Numbered from the stretch's first letter, positions 1-12,433 are shown. The stretch: DNA of 64,000 nt from Polyporus tsugae (GCA_024305745.1 JAHRBS010000003.1:186001-250000); one strand, 5' to 3'. Notes: a model not told the origin generated them from the sequence alone. Made by a program: numbers and translations.

Positions 1-1860
1 ACTCGGCTTCGGACAAACTCCGGTATGTATCCTGTGAGTATTCTCAGCCAACTGTCAGATGATCAAGCATGTTTATCTCGTCACAGTAAGCACCATCCTG
101 TCTCGTTCCACCCAGTTGAGTCTGACGCTGACGCTTGGAAATTGTAGGATTGTAGGAGGTCTCTACTAACACGCTCGAACGCATGTGGTTTCCAATGTAA
201 CGACGCTAGTCGGAGTGGCAAGCTGCGCAGTTTCAGAACCACCCAATTACTCCCAACTGGGAAGCGTTTGTGGTGGTTCGCGGCTTCCGAGCGCTAGTGC
301 CACCTCCCACTCTTTTGTCTTGTGCGCACTCCTCAGCAGTCGAAGATCCACTCCCGCCGGTTCCTTCCTCCCAGCATGAATAGGTACACAAAATGAAATG
401 TCAAACAGACTGTACGTCGTCTTACATTTGGGATCCGCTTCAAGTTTCCGCCCAGCCCTACTCACGAGCACTTACTGACATGTTCCTTAGGATGCGCGCC
501 GCGCGAACTTGACATCGCATTCATGTCTAAGACAATAGCACGCCTCTCACATCCGCTTCAGTATGTGCAGACCACGTCGTGCGTTAGGGACTCACCGGAA
601 CAAGGGAAAAGTAACATGCCCCAAGGTCATCGCAGGTGAGTTGAGACTCGGACGTGAGCTTGCCATACACCGTGCACTAATCATTCAGCAGCAGCACTCC
701 GTCCGCACGGAAGGCACTCTTGATGCCATAGCAGTTATGCGCGAGGAAACCTGTCGTATCCGCACGGATGTCGGCCAGCTAAGTTAGTCTCAGCTCTCCA
801 TACGGTCTGCCGCCTGGCTGAAGTGCTGACGTGCTTCTCTTACTATTGTTCAAGTGCAAGCATACGTATCTCTAACCTCAGGCTTGCGCCCTCAATCCCA
901 CAATGTTTCGGAGTTAGCGGCGCGGTGCATACACCAAGGTCCTGTGGCTCTCAGACTCCCATCTCCGCACCTGATATTCACCACATTTCATCTAGTGCAT
1001 CTCGTCCTATACGTCATATCCCATTAGCATACCACTTGCCATTGAACGTGTTCAACTTCAAGTTGACCAAGTACAGCACTACTGCATACACAACTCCGGC
1101 TTTAATTAACTGATTGAGACGCTCGACCCATGCTCGCGAAGGTGAGAATTGTCGTTATAATGAAACCTTTCAATATCGGTGAGATCAGCGCCGTCGCCCG
1201 GAAAAGCAAGAGCAGGGTTTTCGGAGCTTCGCAGGGTACGCGCGTCTCTCTTTTGTCTTGCGAGCGACCATCATCTAACCATGGCTGTCTAGTACTGGCA
1301 CCTTCCAATTGCAGCACTCCATGTCCAACACCACGAACAGGTCTGTACCAGGTCGGTACGAGGAAATAATTTGTTCTGGCCAGTGATGTTAGGAACCCGC
1401 GAAGCTGTATCCTGGGCTCTCCCCTGAAGCATGAGGAACCGAATGTCGCCAGACAATACCACCCTCGGGAAGGACACCTTGACAAGCTTTCCTGTTCAAC
1501 AATACGATGGGACGTGTACTAGAGCTTGTTCGAAGGATCGGACGAGAGAAGTAGGTGCACCATACAGATGACGATGATGATGACGTGGCTCACGAACTGA
1601 ACAGGACTTGCTGCTGACCGGTGGTGGTAATTACCCCGTTCGAACCAAAAGGATGATTGTGTTGAGTAGACTCTTCATCTCATAAACTCTGTCGCCTGCT
1701 AAATACTGTCCTACCCTGCTGCGCTCTTCGGTGGTGCCTCTCCCCGGTGTGACGTACAGCCTTGGGGATTGGTATACGCGGACACACTTGAATCCGGGAA
1801 CCCCAGCCGCCATTATTGTCGGCATGTCACTTTGCACTTCGTGTTCTCTCGCCCGACGTA
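1..1860. other. No gene recognised
   Basis: Both strands have only short overlapping open frames with no recognisable domain and no convincing exon-intron chain. A few donor- and acceptor-like sites (for example near 30 and 490) do not join into a coherent protein. It may be intergenic or decayed DNA to the left of the first repeated module. Confidence 0.4.
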
Positions 1861-1869
1861 GGGGCTCGT

Positions 1870-1985
1870 CTGCTACGTCCATGTATAAAAGCCATCTGCG
1901 ACGCCGACAGAACTCAGAGTCCAGCAGCAGCTAAGCAGCCAAACAACACATCCCCGCTGCTCCTTGTCATACGGCCTCCCCATCT
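1870..1985 (+). promoter_or_regulatory. Core promoter with TATA box, duplicated at 37.9 kb
   Basis: A TATA box (TGTATAAAA, 1882-1890) is followed by the tract CCATCTGC, GCCGACAGA and CCAGCA and then a start codon at 2035. A second copy of the same string, with TATATATAAAA, lies at about 37.91-38.01 kb. Conservation of the TATA box and the downstream tract suggests both came from one duplicated promoter. The first copy would drive the short remnant at 2035. Confidence 0.5.
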
Positions 1986-2034
1986 TGCGACATACGAGTC
2001 CTCACCTGCACATCACGCACACTCACCACATCAT

Positions 2035-2179
2035 CATGGACGTTTTCTCCGTCGCCGCGCCAATTCCCTCCGAGGATCCCGCACCCGAGTCCTCAGCCCC
2101 TTCGGAGGCCACCGAGGTCTTTGTTGACCGGGACACCTTCGGTTACATAGGCGTCCACTCGGGGTGCATCATCGCATGA
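2035..2179 (+). pseudogene. Remnant of an unidentified gene (first exon)
   Basis: The open frame starts 145 bases downstream of a TATA box and reads MDVFSVAAPIP...FVDRDTFGYIGVHSG before a stop after 47 residues. A second, more damaged copy lies near 25.0-25.1 kb (LVDRDAFSYVGVHSG), and the homology continues for several hundred bases downstream in both places. The shared start region implies a real ancestral gene. The reading frame is soon lost in both copies, and the family is not recognised. It forms the left edge of the repeated module. Confidence 0.35.
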
Positions 2180-3160
2180 CGTCGAGGCGAGACCGTTATC
2201 GCCACAACCCGTCCATCCTCATAGGTACAACGAGTGTTCTGTTTATCGAGTCCTTCCCCCTCGCTGATGCCGGGATTGTGCAGCCCACACCACACCATGC
2301 CCTTCACGATTACGATGACCAGGAACCGCCGGCTCCTCGACTGAGAACGTCGCGCGCACATATTCACTTCCACTTCGCCTTCTCCCTATGCTATTTCTTC
2401 GTCCTCCTTCCCGACACCGGTTTTCCGGTATTCGCACTGGTCCCCATCCTCATTTTGCTGTCGACGATTATGACCATTCGTTTACACACCACGTTTTGCG
2501 TTCGTTCATGGTCCGCTTTTCGCGCCACTATATATGCGTTCTTTGTAGACCCACCCGGCCCCCTCCATGCACGTCCGTTCACATATCATGCCAGCATCAC
2601 GCCTTCGGTTGTTACGATGTATTATCTCTCGCCCTTTCGCTCGTGTTTCAGTTTCCCCCCATGCTGCTCTAACAGATAGTTGTACTCTGTAGTGCTTAGA
2701 TGCAATGATTCGGACAGTGATCCGTTGGAAGATGGAGTTGCAAGTGTTTCTCTAGTCGCACATGCCAGTACTTATCTATCACACACGGTCCCGTCTACGT
2801 CCAATGTCGGACTGGGTGAAAGTCACTGACTCACTGCGTATTTCCCGGGGGCGCCGAGCAGGGGCTTCCATGCGCGTGCGGAACTCGGGGTTTGGGGCAC
2901 ATCCTGTAGGCAGCTTGTTGACGGCGCCTCTCTGATACTCACGCGATGCATGTTCCGGACGTAAAATGAAGACGAGCATCCGCCAGCCGCTGGTGTGTTC
3001 GGCTTCCGCCGGAGTGCAGTCGGGCATAACGGAAATGACGAGTGTGGTTGAGGCGGACGTCCGTTGCACCTCAAACACCCGACTTCTCTGGATACCGCAG
3101 AGGTCAAGACATCAACGACAACCCGCGAGTTCACCATGGGCGAGGTTGTGAGACATACCC
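2180..3160. repeat. Module segment duplicated at 25.07-25.85 kb
   Basis: This stretch has no readable gene. Long parts of it recur in unit D: the tracts around 2164-2340 match 25.08-25.24 kb, and 2820-3160 matches about 25.59-25.85 kb, immediately 3' of the F-box-like copies. It is therefore a piece of the segmental duplication, possibly the rest of the unidentified gene that starts at 2035. Confidence 0.5.
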
Positions 3161-3161
3161 A

Positions 3162-4118
3162 CTATTCAACTTCCTCTGCGCAATACTCATCCGAAGCCAA
3201 GATCGACGACGGCTCGACATCCCAGACCGCGCAATCCGACTCGACCACGCGCTGCTCCCACGCCGCCTTGATGCCCATGTAGAAGTATAGTACATCCAAG
3301 TTCCTCACGACCAGGGGCTCGGCAGCGTTTCGTGTCGCAGGCTTGAGGAACACGATCTTCCGAAGGACGTCGCGCATAGCAAAGTCTTTCAGCTGGGACG
3401 CCATCAATGACGTGGGCACCTGGAAGGGAAAACTGCATGTCAGCGAAACGCGAGGGAGGGGGGAACGCACCTGCTGAATCCCCTGGACAAGGACCGCCTT
3501 CAGAGTGGGCGGGAACCCGGTGGACGCGAGGTCGTCCTCGATGGTCTTCGGACCAAGAAGTCCTGGATCACGTGGAGGCGCTGCAGCGACAGGCACTGAG
3601 GGAGCTCCGATGGGACAGGGTAAGTCTTGCAGATGATCGTGCCGTGTATGGTGAGCTCACGGAGCTTGGGGAAGGGCGCAGCGTCGGACACGAAAGGCGG
3701 CTGGTCGTACCGGTCAAAGAGGAGCACTGTGAGCGTCTGGACGGTGGGGGCGACGGCCTTGAGGATGTGCAGGATGACGGCGGGGGAGTACGTGCGTAAG
3801 GGGTTTTTTGATGTGCAAGTCCTCGGCGACACGCTCTCTTCCTGTCTTGGCCGGAAGGAACTCCATCCAAACCCGCCGGCGGTCGGTCAAGTATGGATGG
3901 CAGACACGATAATCCTGGAGGTCAAGCTTGTCAACGAGAGAGGAAAAGCCGGATATTTGATAGGATCCGTACAGTGCTACTGACTGGAGAGCGTACCAAC
4001 GGGAGGTGTTGCGAATTCGTCTGGAGACTAGGGAGCTCGAGGGATCGACCGGTGAAGCTGTCGTCATGCCTCTGCGAAATTGAGGCAAAGTATCTCGGTC
4101 GGACACTCACTCCTCCAT
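3162..4118 (-). pseudogene. F-box-like protein, broken copy (unit A)
   Basis: Read on the minus strand, this aligns from end to end with the intact F-box-like gene at 54.28 kb. Preserved stretches include LVSRRIRNTSRWYALQSVAL, YLTDRRRVWMEFLP and, near the end, GIKAAWEQRVVESDCAVWDV. The ATG at 4118 is followed at once by an in-frame TGA, and frame changes occur after the first 130 codons. The ancestral intron before the last exon (near 3420-3475) is still visible. The product would have been a substrate-adaptor-like protein with an N-terminal F-box-like motif and leucine-rich C-terminal half. This copy cannot make a full protein. Confidence 0.75.
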
Positions 4119-4439
4119 AGCGAGAAGAGGCCCTAGGGCGAATGTGGTTCGAAAAGCGAGTCTCTGCCGGTTTCGTCCAGAGTCAAGCAAGGGTGAGAGT
4201 GAGCAGGTAGGAGCAGGTGCGGACCGGAACCGAACTTGGCTTGGGTGCTCGCGTGGCGCTCACGTGGAGCGGGTGGCTGTGATCCCTCCCGTGTTGTCAG
4301 TCGAGCGGCTTGCTCCGAGCTAACTTGTTGAACTTACATCGAACACTAGCCAATGGTCCTCTGTATAGATCCAGTGTCGAGTACCAAGCGACGCTTGGAT
4401 ACTCCAGTCTGTCACGGAGGCAAGAGAAGGCCTGAGAAG

Positions 4440-4640
4440 TGCCCTGACGATTGTCTGCGTCACTCAGTAACGTGCGTTTTTGCAGTGACGACTTTTGTGA
4501 GCTCATATTCCCGAACATGAACGTTGTTCTGCTCCAGGTATCGAGATCGCTCTCGAACCAGCGACTTAGCAGTCAGTCCACACAATCGACCCTCCAGTCA
4601 GGAATCAAACCCGCGAAGGACGGATCCCAAACTCGCGGAA
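4440..4640 (-). repeat. tRNA-like dispersed repeat (copy 1)
   Basis: The minus strand contains a box-B-like GGTTCGAG and an anticodon-arm-like GGACTGACTGCTAAGTC. Related copies occur at 13.89-14.04 kb and 27.15-27.31 kb, and a partial one at 21.78-21.83 kb, always between the F-box-like copy and the DUF6533 type II copy. It is too degenerate to be a working tRNA gene. It looks like an old tRNA-derived short interspersed element that was carried along with the module. Confidence 0.45.
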
Positions 4641-4646
4641 CTGATC

Positions 4647-5185
4647 TCAGACTTGCGTATACAATAGGCCGAAATAGTAGTCAATCCAATGTGGTCCATT
4701 TGCCTGGCTTTCGACGAACAGGTGGGTCCCTTGAATGGCTCTTCGGAAAGTTGCGGAGTTCAATGTGTTCTCCAGGTCGAGAGTGTCTCCGAGTCGGTCG
4801 GCGAGCGAGCCTTCATGTACAACGGTGGAGTCTCCATGCAGCCCCAAAGCTAGGCGATAAGGGGAATATCACGGGTACGGCGTCAGGCTCGCTTTCGTCT
4901 CCGTTCAAAGACGACTGGAGGCCGCAGCCAATGACGAAGGCCTTCATTCAACTCCCTCCGCAGGTGACGGTTATCCAGAACGCGGGATGATAGGGGAACT
5001 GGCCACGACTCGTGCGACCGAACGTTGACTTCCTCGATAACATCCGGGAACCACCTTACGTCTGCAGGGTGAGTCTCCCACATTCGTATGAGAAAGCAGG
5101 TTGTCTGACTCTTATATCGTTCGAAACGGAAGGTGCGAGACTGCGAGTTCGACGACTCTACAAGTGGCCTAGTGGTCAAAGACAT
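4647..5185 (-). CDS. Hypothetical protein, possible two-exon gene
   Basis: The upstream frame (5185-4883) reads 100 codons from MSLTTRPLVES to ERRRKRA. A second frame (4847-4647) reads GLHGDSTVVHEGSLADRLG to YYFGLLYTQV. Both look like protein rather than chance translation, and 27.3-27.4 kb (unit D) keeps a piece of the second frame. No clear intron joins the two frames, because the only GT-AG pair between them would be about 29 bases. No domain is recognised. It could be a decayed gene belonging to the module. Confidence 0.25.
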
Positions 5186-5609
5186 TCACCGTGAACCGTC
5201 CAGTAGGCAGCTCTAATCACAATGTATAAGTGTATACACTGCCGGCATGGCATGATGTGCCGGCGAAGGGGACTGCAAAAGTACGTCATGCTTCACCCAA
5301 TGCGCCTGCTCCTCATGGTCCCAACGAGCCCGAGCTCCCACGGTTACAACCTCCGCCGAACCCAAGTTGACACGTTCCCTCACAGCATCCCTTCGACAAG
5401 GGCATATGGCAAGCCTATCTGCTTCCTGGAGCTAGTATCTTCGCTTCACGCGCCTTGCCTGACAGCGCCGCCGTCCAGTAGCCACTGACATCCGACAGAC
5501 TACCTCGCGGAAGGATGCGCCGCCGACGATCTTGAGCTTGGGTGGAGAGGCTATAACACTCATCGGGCAGCGTTTCCATGGCCCTCGCAGCTCCCGCGAA
5601 TGCCCCGCA

Positions 5610-7263
5610 ATGTCTTCGTCTTCCTTGCCGCCGGTCGGTCTATCCGATTTTCAGACGTTGTACGTGTCGCCCTTCCGCTGTGTCTCCAGTCCAGAGCTCA
5701 CACAGACTTGGATTCAGAGTCATTTCGCGGTACTTTGGACCTGCGGTCGCCAGTACGTCCCTTTAATTTATGTAGGAACCTCGGATGACACTGATCCTCG
5801 TATCCCAGCGTTAGCAATCTACGAATGTTCGATCACGTTTGCGGAAGAGGTTGAGTATTTCTGGGGCGCGCCGCGCACCGGCGCAGTCGCGGTTTACTAC
5901 ATCAACAAGTACATTCTTCTGTTTATGTATATCGCGGGGGTCGTTGGGCTGGCCATGCCCAGCGCATCAGCAGAGGTGCGCTCTCAACGGGCATAACGTC
6001 GAGGCATGGATTAACGCTCCCTCCAGCTGTGAGCGTCCTCGCGCCTCCAAAGTCTGCATTGCGAGTGCTGATGCGGGGGAATTAGATGTGCGAGGGGGTC
6101 GCGAATCGGGTTGGTTGTCAGCCTCCTCCCCTACCCGGTGTCCGCTGGTGCGTGGTCGTCCGGTCATCGCTTCTATTCTGTGTACTAATGTGTCAATGTC
6201 TAGCGTTCTCAACCATGCGGATGTTCGCGTTGACGGGGAAAAACTGGACGCTCACCTTGATAGTGCTCGTTCTATCTATTGTCCCCGTCCCCATTAACTT
6301 GGTGAGCCACATGTGTCCGATATATGCCGGACGCTTAAATTCACAAACGTCGTATTCCCCTGAAGAGATCGTGTACCATTTTGGGATCGACGCAGTGAAC
6401 ATCCCACTGCTTGGTTGCATCCCTGTCGACCGTACTCCGATTCCCTTCGGAAAACAGTGAGTCCTTGCTCGACTGATGCTCCGTCCATAAGTTGACAGTA
6501 TCGCAGTGGTATCCATTCCGCAACGACTAGATTCGTGCAGAACTTTCGCTAACAGACTGCCGTTCGCGTTGCAGAGGTGATTGTCACGCGAACGTGTCTG
6601 ATCGCCGCCGACATCCTCCTCATCGTCGCAACATGGGCGACCTTGCACCGACGGGCTGATCTCCGCCGGGAAGGTCGTAGAATGACGCTTGCAGACGTGT
6701 TGCTCCGCGACGGTGAGCCTGATAAACACTCGCGTTCTGATGCCAGCCTGCTTACTGGTCGGCACAGGGACGATGTACTTCTTGTACGCTGTGTTGTTGT
6801 CATGCCTGCTTGTCGAGGCTGACGTTATCTCTCAACAGCGGCCTGCTCGTCCTGAACGCGATGATGCTCATCTTCACGTTGGAGAACGTAAGTGGCGCTG
6901 TCCGTTCTACCCAACATCTTCAACTGAAGGCTAACCGCGTCTGAATCTGAAGGTGGACATCATGTACGGTATGAACTCGAGCGACGTCGTCGTGTTCACG
7001 CAATCGTGAGTCCTCTCCGCCCAGCAGCTCCGTATCTCACCCTCCTCATGAGCATCATGATCGTTAGGATGAGCGCGATACTGCTCCATCGCTTCCTGCT
7101 TCATCTCCAGTCGGCGAACCGTAGAACGCTGGCGGTCAGTTCGGAGGGCGAGGACGAGGATCAGAACGCCACGTATGCCTCGATGGAGTTCGGCGGGGCG
7201 GAGGTATCCCAGGGATCGACGCTTGCCTTAGAATATCGCTTTGTGAGCGCGAAGGCCGCATAA
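5610..7263 (+). CDS. DUF6533 multi-pass membrane protein, type II (only full copy)
   Basis: This is a basidiomycete DUF6533 protein, a predicted integral membrane protein of unknown function with about seven hydrophobic segments. The chosen ATG gives MSSSSLPPVGLSDFQTL. After two introns the domain core reads RYFGPAVATLAIYECSITFAEE, then YFW and INKY. Later exons encode FALTGKNWTLTLIVLVLSIV, a further helix around ADILLIVATWATL, LADVLLRDG, and a soluble tail (RRTLAVSSEGEDED) ending at TAA 7261-7263. Splice sites follow GT-AG, for example the intron starting after LLRDG at 6713. The core departs from type I (AIYECSITF against FIYEYFITI). Three other type II copies in the window lack the 5' exons. 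Exact exon edges between 5985 and 6210 are uncertain. Confidence 0.7.
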
Positions 7264-7920
7264 GCCGAGGGTGCGTCGGCAGCGGAGAGCCCGAGATGAA
7301 CGTCTGATGTGAAATTGTGGGGCGTATATCCAGACACAGCTCGAGACGGTATTTCCTATGTACGTTGCAGAGAAAAGTGTCTCAGTTCGCACCCTACCTC
7401 GTGCGTCTTCTTACTTCCCTGGGTACTCGAGTCCAGTACTCACGGTGAATCGGTTGCGGGTGAGATAGATCGCTGTTTGAGTGCGGAAGACATCCCCGTG
7501 TTCCTCGAATATACCCACCCGACAGCTTGTTCGGGGGAGCCTCTTTCGTCACCCACTACTGTACAGTCAAAGTCCTGCTTTGCCAATTCGCTAAGCAGCG
7601 AACACCCCTCAACCACATCATCAATATCTGTCAAGGTAAGGGTCTTCTATGTCTATGTGGCGATTCATCCCGAGGTTGATGCTTTCACGAACAGTTGGTA
7701 GTGTCATTGTGGATGTCCCGTGTTCATCTTCCAGAATGAACTCTACTGTCTCCCTTCCTGATTGTTAAGAGAAGCAATTCTGCACATTCATCTTGATGCG
7801 CCCGTCCAGATTCTACACTGATATCTGGACAGTGGTTCGGGAAGTGACCTACAGCAACTGTCAGCTATCTTCGGACTCTGGCGGACAGTGCCTTGCAAAC
7901 CCCGGGCTTGTACTAGGTTC
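7264..7920. repeat. Spacer between type II and type I genes, conserved among units
   Basis: No gene is seen. The same spacer recurs at about 15.05-15.45, 21.98-22.62 and 29.0-29.7 kb, with the shared tracts GAGGTTGATGCTTT, CTCCCTTCCTGAT and GGGAAGTGACCTA. It contains the promoter of the following type I gene and shows that both genes were duplicated as one block. Confidence 0.55.
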
Positions 7921-7922
7921 CA

Positions 7923-7930
7923 CATATAAT
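7923..7930 (+). promoter_or_regulatory. TATA-like box of type I gene (unit A)
   Basis: CATATAAT lies about 55 bases before the ATG at 7983, within the motif ATAATCACCAACAC. The same arrangement precedes the type I copies at 15.51, 22.70 and 52.15 kb (TATATAATCACC, TTATAATCACC, CATATACTCACC). Confidence 0.5.
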
Positions 7931-7982
7931 CACCAACACTGGCCCTCGTCACTCACCCCCTACCCCCTTCCATTCTGTCGCC

Positions 7983-9700
7983 ATGGACCACTCAGCCGCT
8001 GCCGCAGAGCTTGTCGCGGAATACAATTCTATGTACGTATATTATACCGCGTCCAAGAGGTAATCAAAAACCTGACGCACCGCGCCTTCTAGCCTTGTCT
8101 CAAATCACTGTAGCAACGCGGCAGCTGGTACGCTATCAAACCCGCTGGAGGAACTCCCAATACTTTCCCTAATGCTTTTTGGCGGTGCGGGTACATGGCA
8201 GTGGTCTTCATCTATGAATATTTCATCACCATCAGCGAAGAGGCCAAGTACTTTTGGAAGCGCAAATTGACGGGAGCTAGCGCACTGTTCTTCCTGAATC
8301 GATACGTGTCTCTGACTTGCTATGCGCTGGGGTTTGCAGGTTATGCATCCATGTCAAATCAGGTATGTTGCTGCGTGGCCAGTGATCTCGCCTCACACGA
8401 CTATGCTAATACAACTTGGCAGAGGTTTGCGGTCGGGCCACTATTGTGTAGCCACGCATGACTGACTGCTTTTCTGCAGCTGTGCTTGGTATTCAAAATT
8501 CCTTTTTGTTTACGTTCTCTTGCAGTACGTCTTTTGGGCAGGTGAGGCTTCCTTTTCGGGTCAAAAAGGCCCGGGTGTTATATTGACTTCGAAAAAAGCC
8601 TTCGCTGGTTCTCGCGCATTCGCCTTGAGCAACCGAAACTGGATCATGCTGTTGCTGGTCTGTGGTCTTTCACTTGTGCCTGTGGTCGTCAATCTAGTAC
8701 GTCGTCTATGTCATGGACAACTCACGTTCACCAACGTGCTTGCGCCTCACAGGTCCCTGTCACACACTATGGTGTTACCGGAGAAAACATACCCTTCGCC
8801 GGATGCGTCGAGGATGACTTTACGCCTCTGGATGTGGGTAAGCGGTAAGTAACACAGACACTCAGCATGGAAGTCCTAACGCTCAAATTGATCGTAGATG
8901 TACGTGATAATGAATCTTACTTGTGCTGTGTTCTACAGTCCACTGAGCTATGTGCCCAGTGGTTATTGCATCTCGCACAAGCATCCTTGTGGCAGACAGT
9001 CTCCTTATCCTCATTACCTGGTATTCGCTCTTCCGGAAGGGCGCGTTCCGTTTCACGTTTGGTACAGCTACGTTTTCCGAGGTGCTCCTGCGCGATGGTA
9101 AGTGTGTTCTGTGACAATTCTAGAGCCTTGCCGTCTCACGCTTTCTCCAAGGAACTATTTATTTTGTGTTCGGCACTGTTACTTCATGTCCTACTCCTGC
9201 CCCTCCCACTGAATCCTTCCAATTTTAGCGTCCTCGTGGTTCTCAACGCTATGCACCTTGCGTTCTCGCTCGCATCCGTCAGTGACTTCTTTACGGTGAT
9301 CGGGATACCTGCACGTGATGACCTCTAAACATGGTAGTTCGCCGTCGTAGCGCTACAGAACGTCAGCGACATGACCGCTTTCACCGAACCGTAAGTCTCT
9401 CGTGACTGACTGCAGTCCGACATACACTCACGACACCATTCCAGAATCACTGCAATCCTCGTCCAGCGTTTCCTGTTCCACCTGCAGTCCGCAAACTATC
9501 GAGCCCTCGACCTGGACTCGTCCCAGATGGGAGACACCGCCCAGCAACGGTCAAGCTCGCTCGTCTTCGACCGAGTCATCGGATCCCTAGGTGCATCTAT
9601 TCCGTCGGAAGACTTTTTAGGGATATCTGAAGACAACATGGTCGAGGATGAAGGGGAAGGCGGGATGGGTTCCACATCCGCCGAGTTGGAGACTCCCTGA
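7983..9700 (+). CDS. DUF6533 multi-pass membrane protein, type I (unit A)
   Basis: The first exon gives MDHSAAAAELVAEYNS. After two short introns the DUF6533 core reads AAVVFIYEYFITISEEAKYF, then TGASALFFLNRYVSL. Following exons read YVFWA joined to AFAGSRAFALSNRNW, LLLVCGLSLVPVVVNL, a loop around EDDFTPLDVGKR, the helix VADSLLILITW, TFSEVLLRDG, TIYFVFGTVTSC-like and VLVVLNAMHLAFSLAS helices, and ILVQRFLFHLQSAN. The acidic tail VIGSLGASIPSEDFLG ends at TGA 9698-9700. There are about ten introns. The product should be a membrane protein of about 330 residues with roughly seven membrane segments and a cytosolic or lumenal tail. Function is unknown. One short exon near 8.85-8.95 kb could not be resolved. 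Confidence 0.75.
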
Positions 9701-10470
9701 ATAGATCCGGACTGCTCGTACAATCGCTGCTGTTTCTCCGGTGTGTACATGTGGTCTAGCCTGGCCCAATCCTCCCTAGAGTCACGGCTGTGAGGGCAAT
9801 GGTCCGTAGTACTAGGAGACCGAGATTAGACGATAGACTCGCACCCGAAGTATAATAGAACGCACCCTGTCCGCCGCCGTCTTTTACAACTGCTATCCAT
9901 TGTGTAGTCATTCACTCGATTCATGTGTATGGTCTGCCATTCATTTTGAGTTTCTGTGAGAGATACTTTAACTTGGCCGAGGGCGAGATGACGAACAATC
10001 CGTGGCCCGATGCCATTTCACGTTGGCAGTAGGCACGTGGGCGTCTATGTCGATTGACTGTTGGCTCCGGCCACCACCTGCGTTACTACCCCTTCCCTCC
10101 AGCCCGTCCTCATGATCCTTCTGGCCGTAGAATGCGCGTAGTACCGGCATATCAAGTGACTCTGCTAGCTCTGGCCGACACCTTGAAAGGTACCTTAAAA
10201 ACAAATCGTTGCAGTCAATGACGAAGCTGGCCGGCGATCTACCCAACGTGTGCAAGAAAGCGGAGACCTCGGCGTCTTCAGTCCTGATCCCGCCCAAATT
10301 GCTCGACAGAACTGTCGGCTACAGGCGAGACTAGGCGCGTATATGGGAGAGTCGACTGCCATCGTCGGGCAACCAGCAATTTCCAAGCATTACCCGGTGA
10401 GCACTCACGTCCCTTGCCTCAGTCCTAGAATCCAACTCCAACCTTGTCTAACGTTACAGTCGATCTTCCA
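9701..10470. repeat. Intergenic block conserved among units; holds monooxygenase promoter
   Basis: No gene is seen. Sequence from about 9.77 to 10.2 kb recurs at 17.28-17.70 kb and partly at 31.56-31.9 kb. Near its end lie CGTATATGGG (a weakened TATA box at about 10.34 kb), the tract GTCGACTGCCATCGTCGG and a 5'-UTR intron (about 10.40-10.46 kb) before the monooxygenase start. The intact gene at 59.9 kb has the same order of elements. Confidence 0.5.
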
Positions 10471-10473
10471 ACC

Positions 10474-11580
10474 ATGTCGTCCGATTCCACTGGTCAGCCA
10501 CGCATCGCCATCACCGGCGACGTTTTAGGCGGTCTTGCCCTCCTCTTGACCCTCCATCGCCGCGGCGTCCCAGCGATACCCTACAAACGCGATGCCGTAT
10601 TCAACGCTCGTTCCCATCTCACCAGTACTTTCGACCTTGGATGGAACTTTGGGAAAGCGGACGGCGCGCGCTGCGTGAGAACGATTTCCAAGACGAGTTC
10701 GAGAAGAAGGAAGGCGACGAGGTGAGCATCTGTGACGGCACCGACCTCTGCAAACTCCTCTTCGACGCTATCCCTCCCCATCTCATCCTGTAGGACCACA
10801 CCCTGTCTTCTCTGCGCGCCCTCAGCAACGGTTAGCATGAGCTCACTTTCGCTAACAGTTTCACCACCTGCGACCTTGTCGGCGCCGACGGCGCGACCTC
10901 GCGTGTCTGCCTCCTCGTCTCCCCTGCTGCCCCGATGTACCTCAGCATCAACAGAGCCGAGATGTCACTCGCGCTGGAGACCACGAAGCTCCACAAGCTT
11001 GCGGAGACGGTCGTGAACGTTGGCGAGGGGAGCATGATGACGATGCAGGAACGCGCTTGCTATGCGCGCAGGTCAACAGTGACGGCCACATCCGCACGTA
11101 CACCTCGGTCTGCGAGGCCGAGTCCTGGACGTCCCCTTTCGATCCCGCCGAGGCGAAGGCTGTCTTGAGGGAGCACTTCGACGGCTGACCTGAGTGGATG
11201 CTCGACCACTGCGACGAGAGCGCGATCTATTAACGCGCTCCGTCGTCGGCCACAGCTGGACGCACGTCCCCGGCGTCACGGTCATCGGTGACGCCGCTCG
11301 CCTCATGAGCCTATTCGCCGGTGCGGGCGCTGACCTTGCGCTACTGGACGGGCTCGAGCTCGGCCTTGCGCTTACGGGCCTGCAACAGAAGGGGAAGCGA
11401 GACGCGGGCGCCGTCACTACGGCCGGCGTGACGGCGTTCGAGGAGAATATGTGCGCGATGGCAGGCCGGCTGGCAGACAAGGCGAACGGGCACTTGGCGG
11501 TGTGCATCGGGCCTGACCCGCCGCAGGCGATGACCAAGCGGTTCGGCGAGCTGAGGGCTCAGGGCGAGCCCGAGGGATGA
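10474..11580 (+). pseudogene. TetX-like FAD monooxygenase, broken copy (unit A)
   Basis: This aligns along its whole length with the intact 407-residue enzyme at 58.7-59.9 kb. The start MSSDSTGQPRIAI is kept. The nucleotide-binding glycine motif is damaged (TGDVLGG instead of GGGLGG), and frame changes occur after about 65 codons and again in the middle. The C-terminal part is well kept: VIGDAARLMSLFAGAGADLA and the tail FEENMCAMAGRLADKANGHL. Several deletions and frame changes exclude a working enzyme. Confidence 0.85.
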
Positions 11581-12433
11581 GCGAACTTTCACTGCTTTAC
11601 TGCTGTGTATGTCGGACCTGACCTGAGGCGAAGTTAGATGGTGACGGGCCTAGGTAGTTGTTCGGCCGTTCACGCATATGTAAATGAGTCAGTAGCGTAG
11701 TGGATGGATATATGATTGAGTTAGTGCTCAATTTTACTTGATCGTCGTGTCCTAGCGTCCTGTCGATCATAGTACTCCATTTGTAACATTCGTTCCTAGT
11801 CTAGCAGCAACGTACTATTCCGAATATACCTCCACATATCTATATCACGTTATCATGCCTTCAGTTTCCTAAGGTGTATCCTCTCGCCCATTTGTTCTGC
11901 AGCTTCGAGTTCCCCTGCGTGCTGCTTCAGGAGGTAATTTCAATCGCCAATAGGATCTCGAAAAAAATGTTTCGGAGGGTGTCATTTGGACGTAGAATGT
12001 ATAAGCTGCCTTTATTGACCTCTTGTACATCTACGTTAGACTACATGAAAGTCACCATCGCTTCGCTACCGTCGCGTCGTCTATGTAAAGATGGAGTGCG
12101 GATCCTACTCGGCGGCCACGTGGCAGCAGGTCTTCCTGCGCGGTGTGTGCTGATCTCGGACTGTGACAGAGGAAGTATGTCCCCATAGAATGCCAATGGT
12201 GTCTCTGTAACAGGAACGACGGATGAGCCGGACGTAAGACCGAGCCTTAACCACTGTCCACCAATCGGTGGTGCGCGCGCCTCTTCGCCAGCCAAGTGCG
12301 TGCAAGCATGGTGGAAACTGCACTTGACATTGGCGCAACGCCAAACACCACAATACCCTGTTAGGTTGAAGTATCAGCGACAGCCGGTGCTGATATGCAA
12401 CAATGATGCACGACATACCCGCTGGCACTGGCA
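11581..12433. other. Intergenic, no gene seen
   Basis: Between the monooxygenase relic and the next F-box-like relic there are only short open frames with no recognisable product. It marks the junction between units A and B and does not carry the remnant seen at 2.0 and 25.0 kb. Confidence 0.4.

Noticed and set aside
5241..5264. Short hairpin GCCGGCATGGCATGATGTGCCGGC as a regulatory site
   Set aside because: The stem is only seven to eight bases, single copy, not conserved in the other units, and not near a mapped start.
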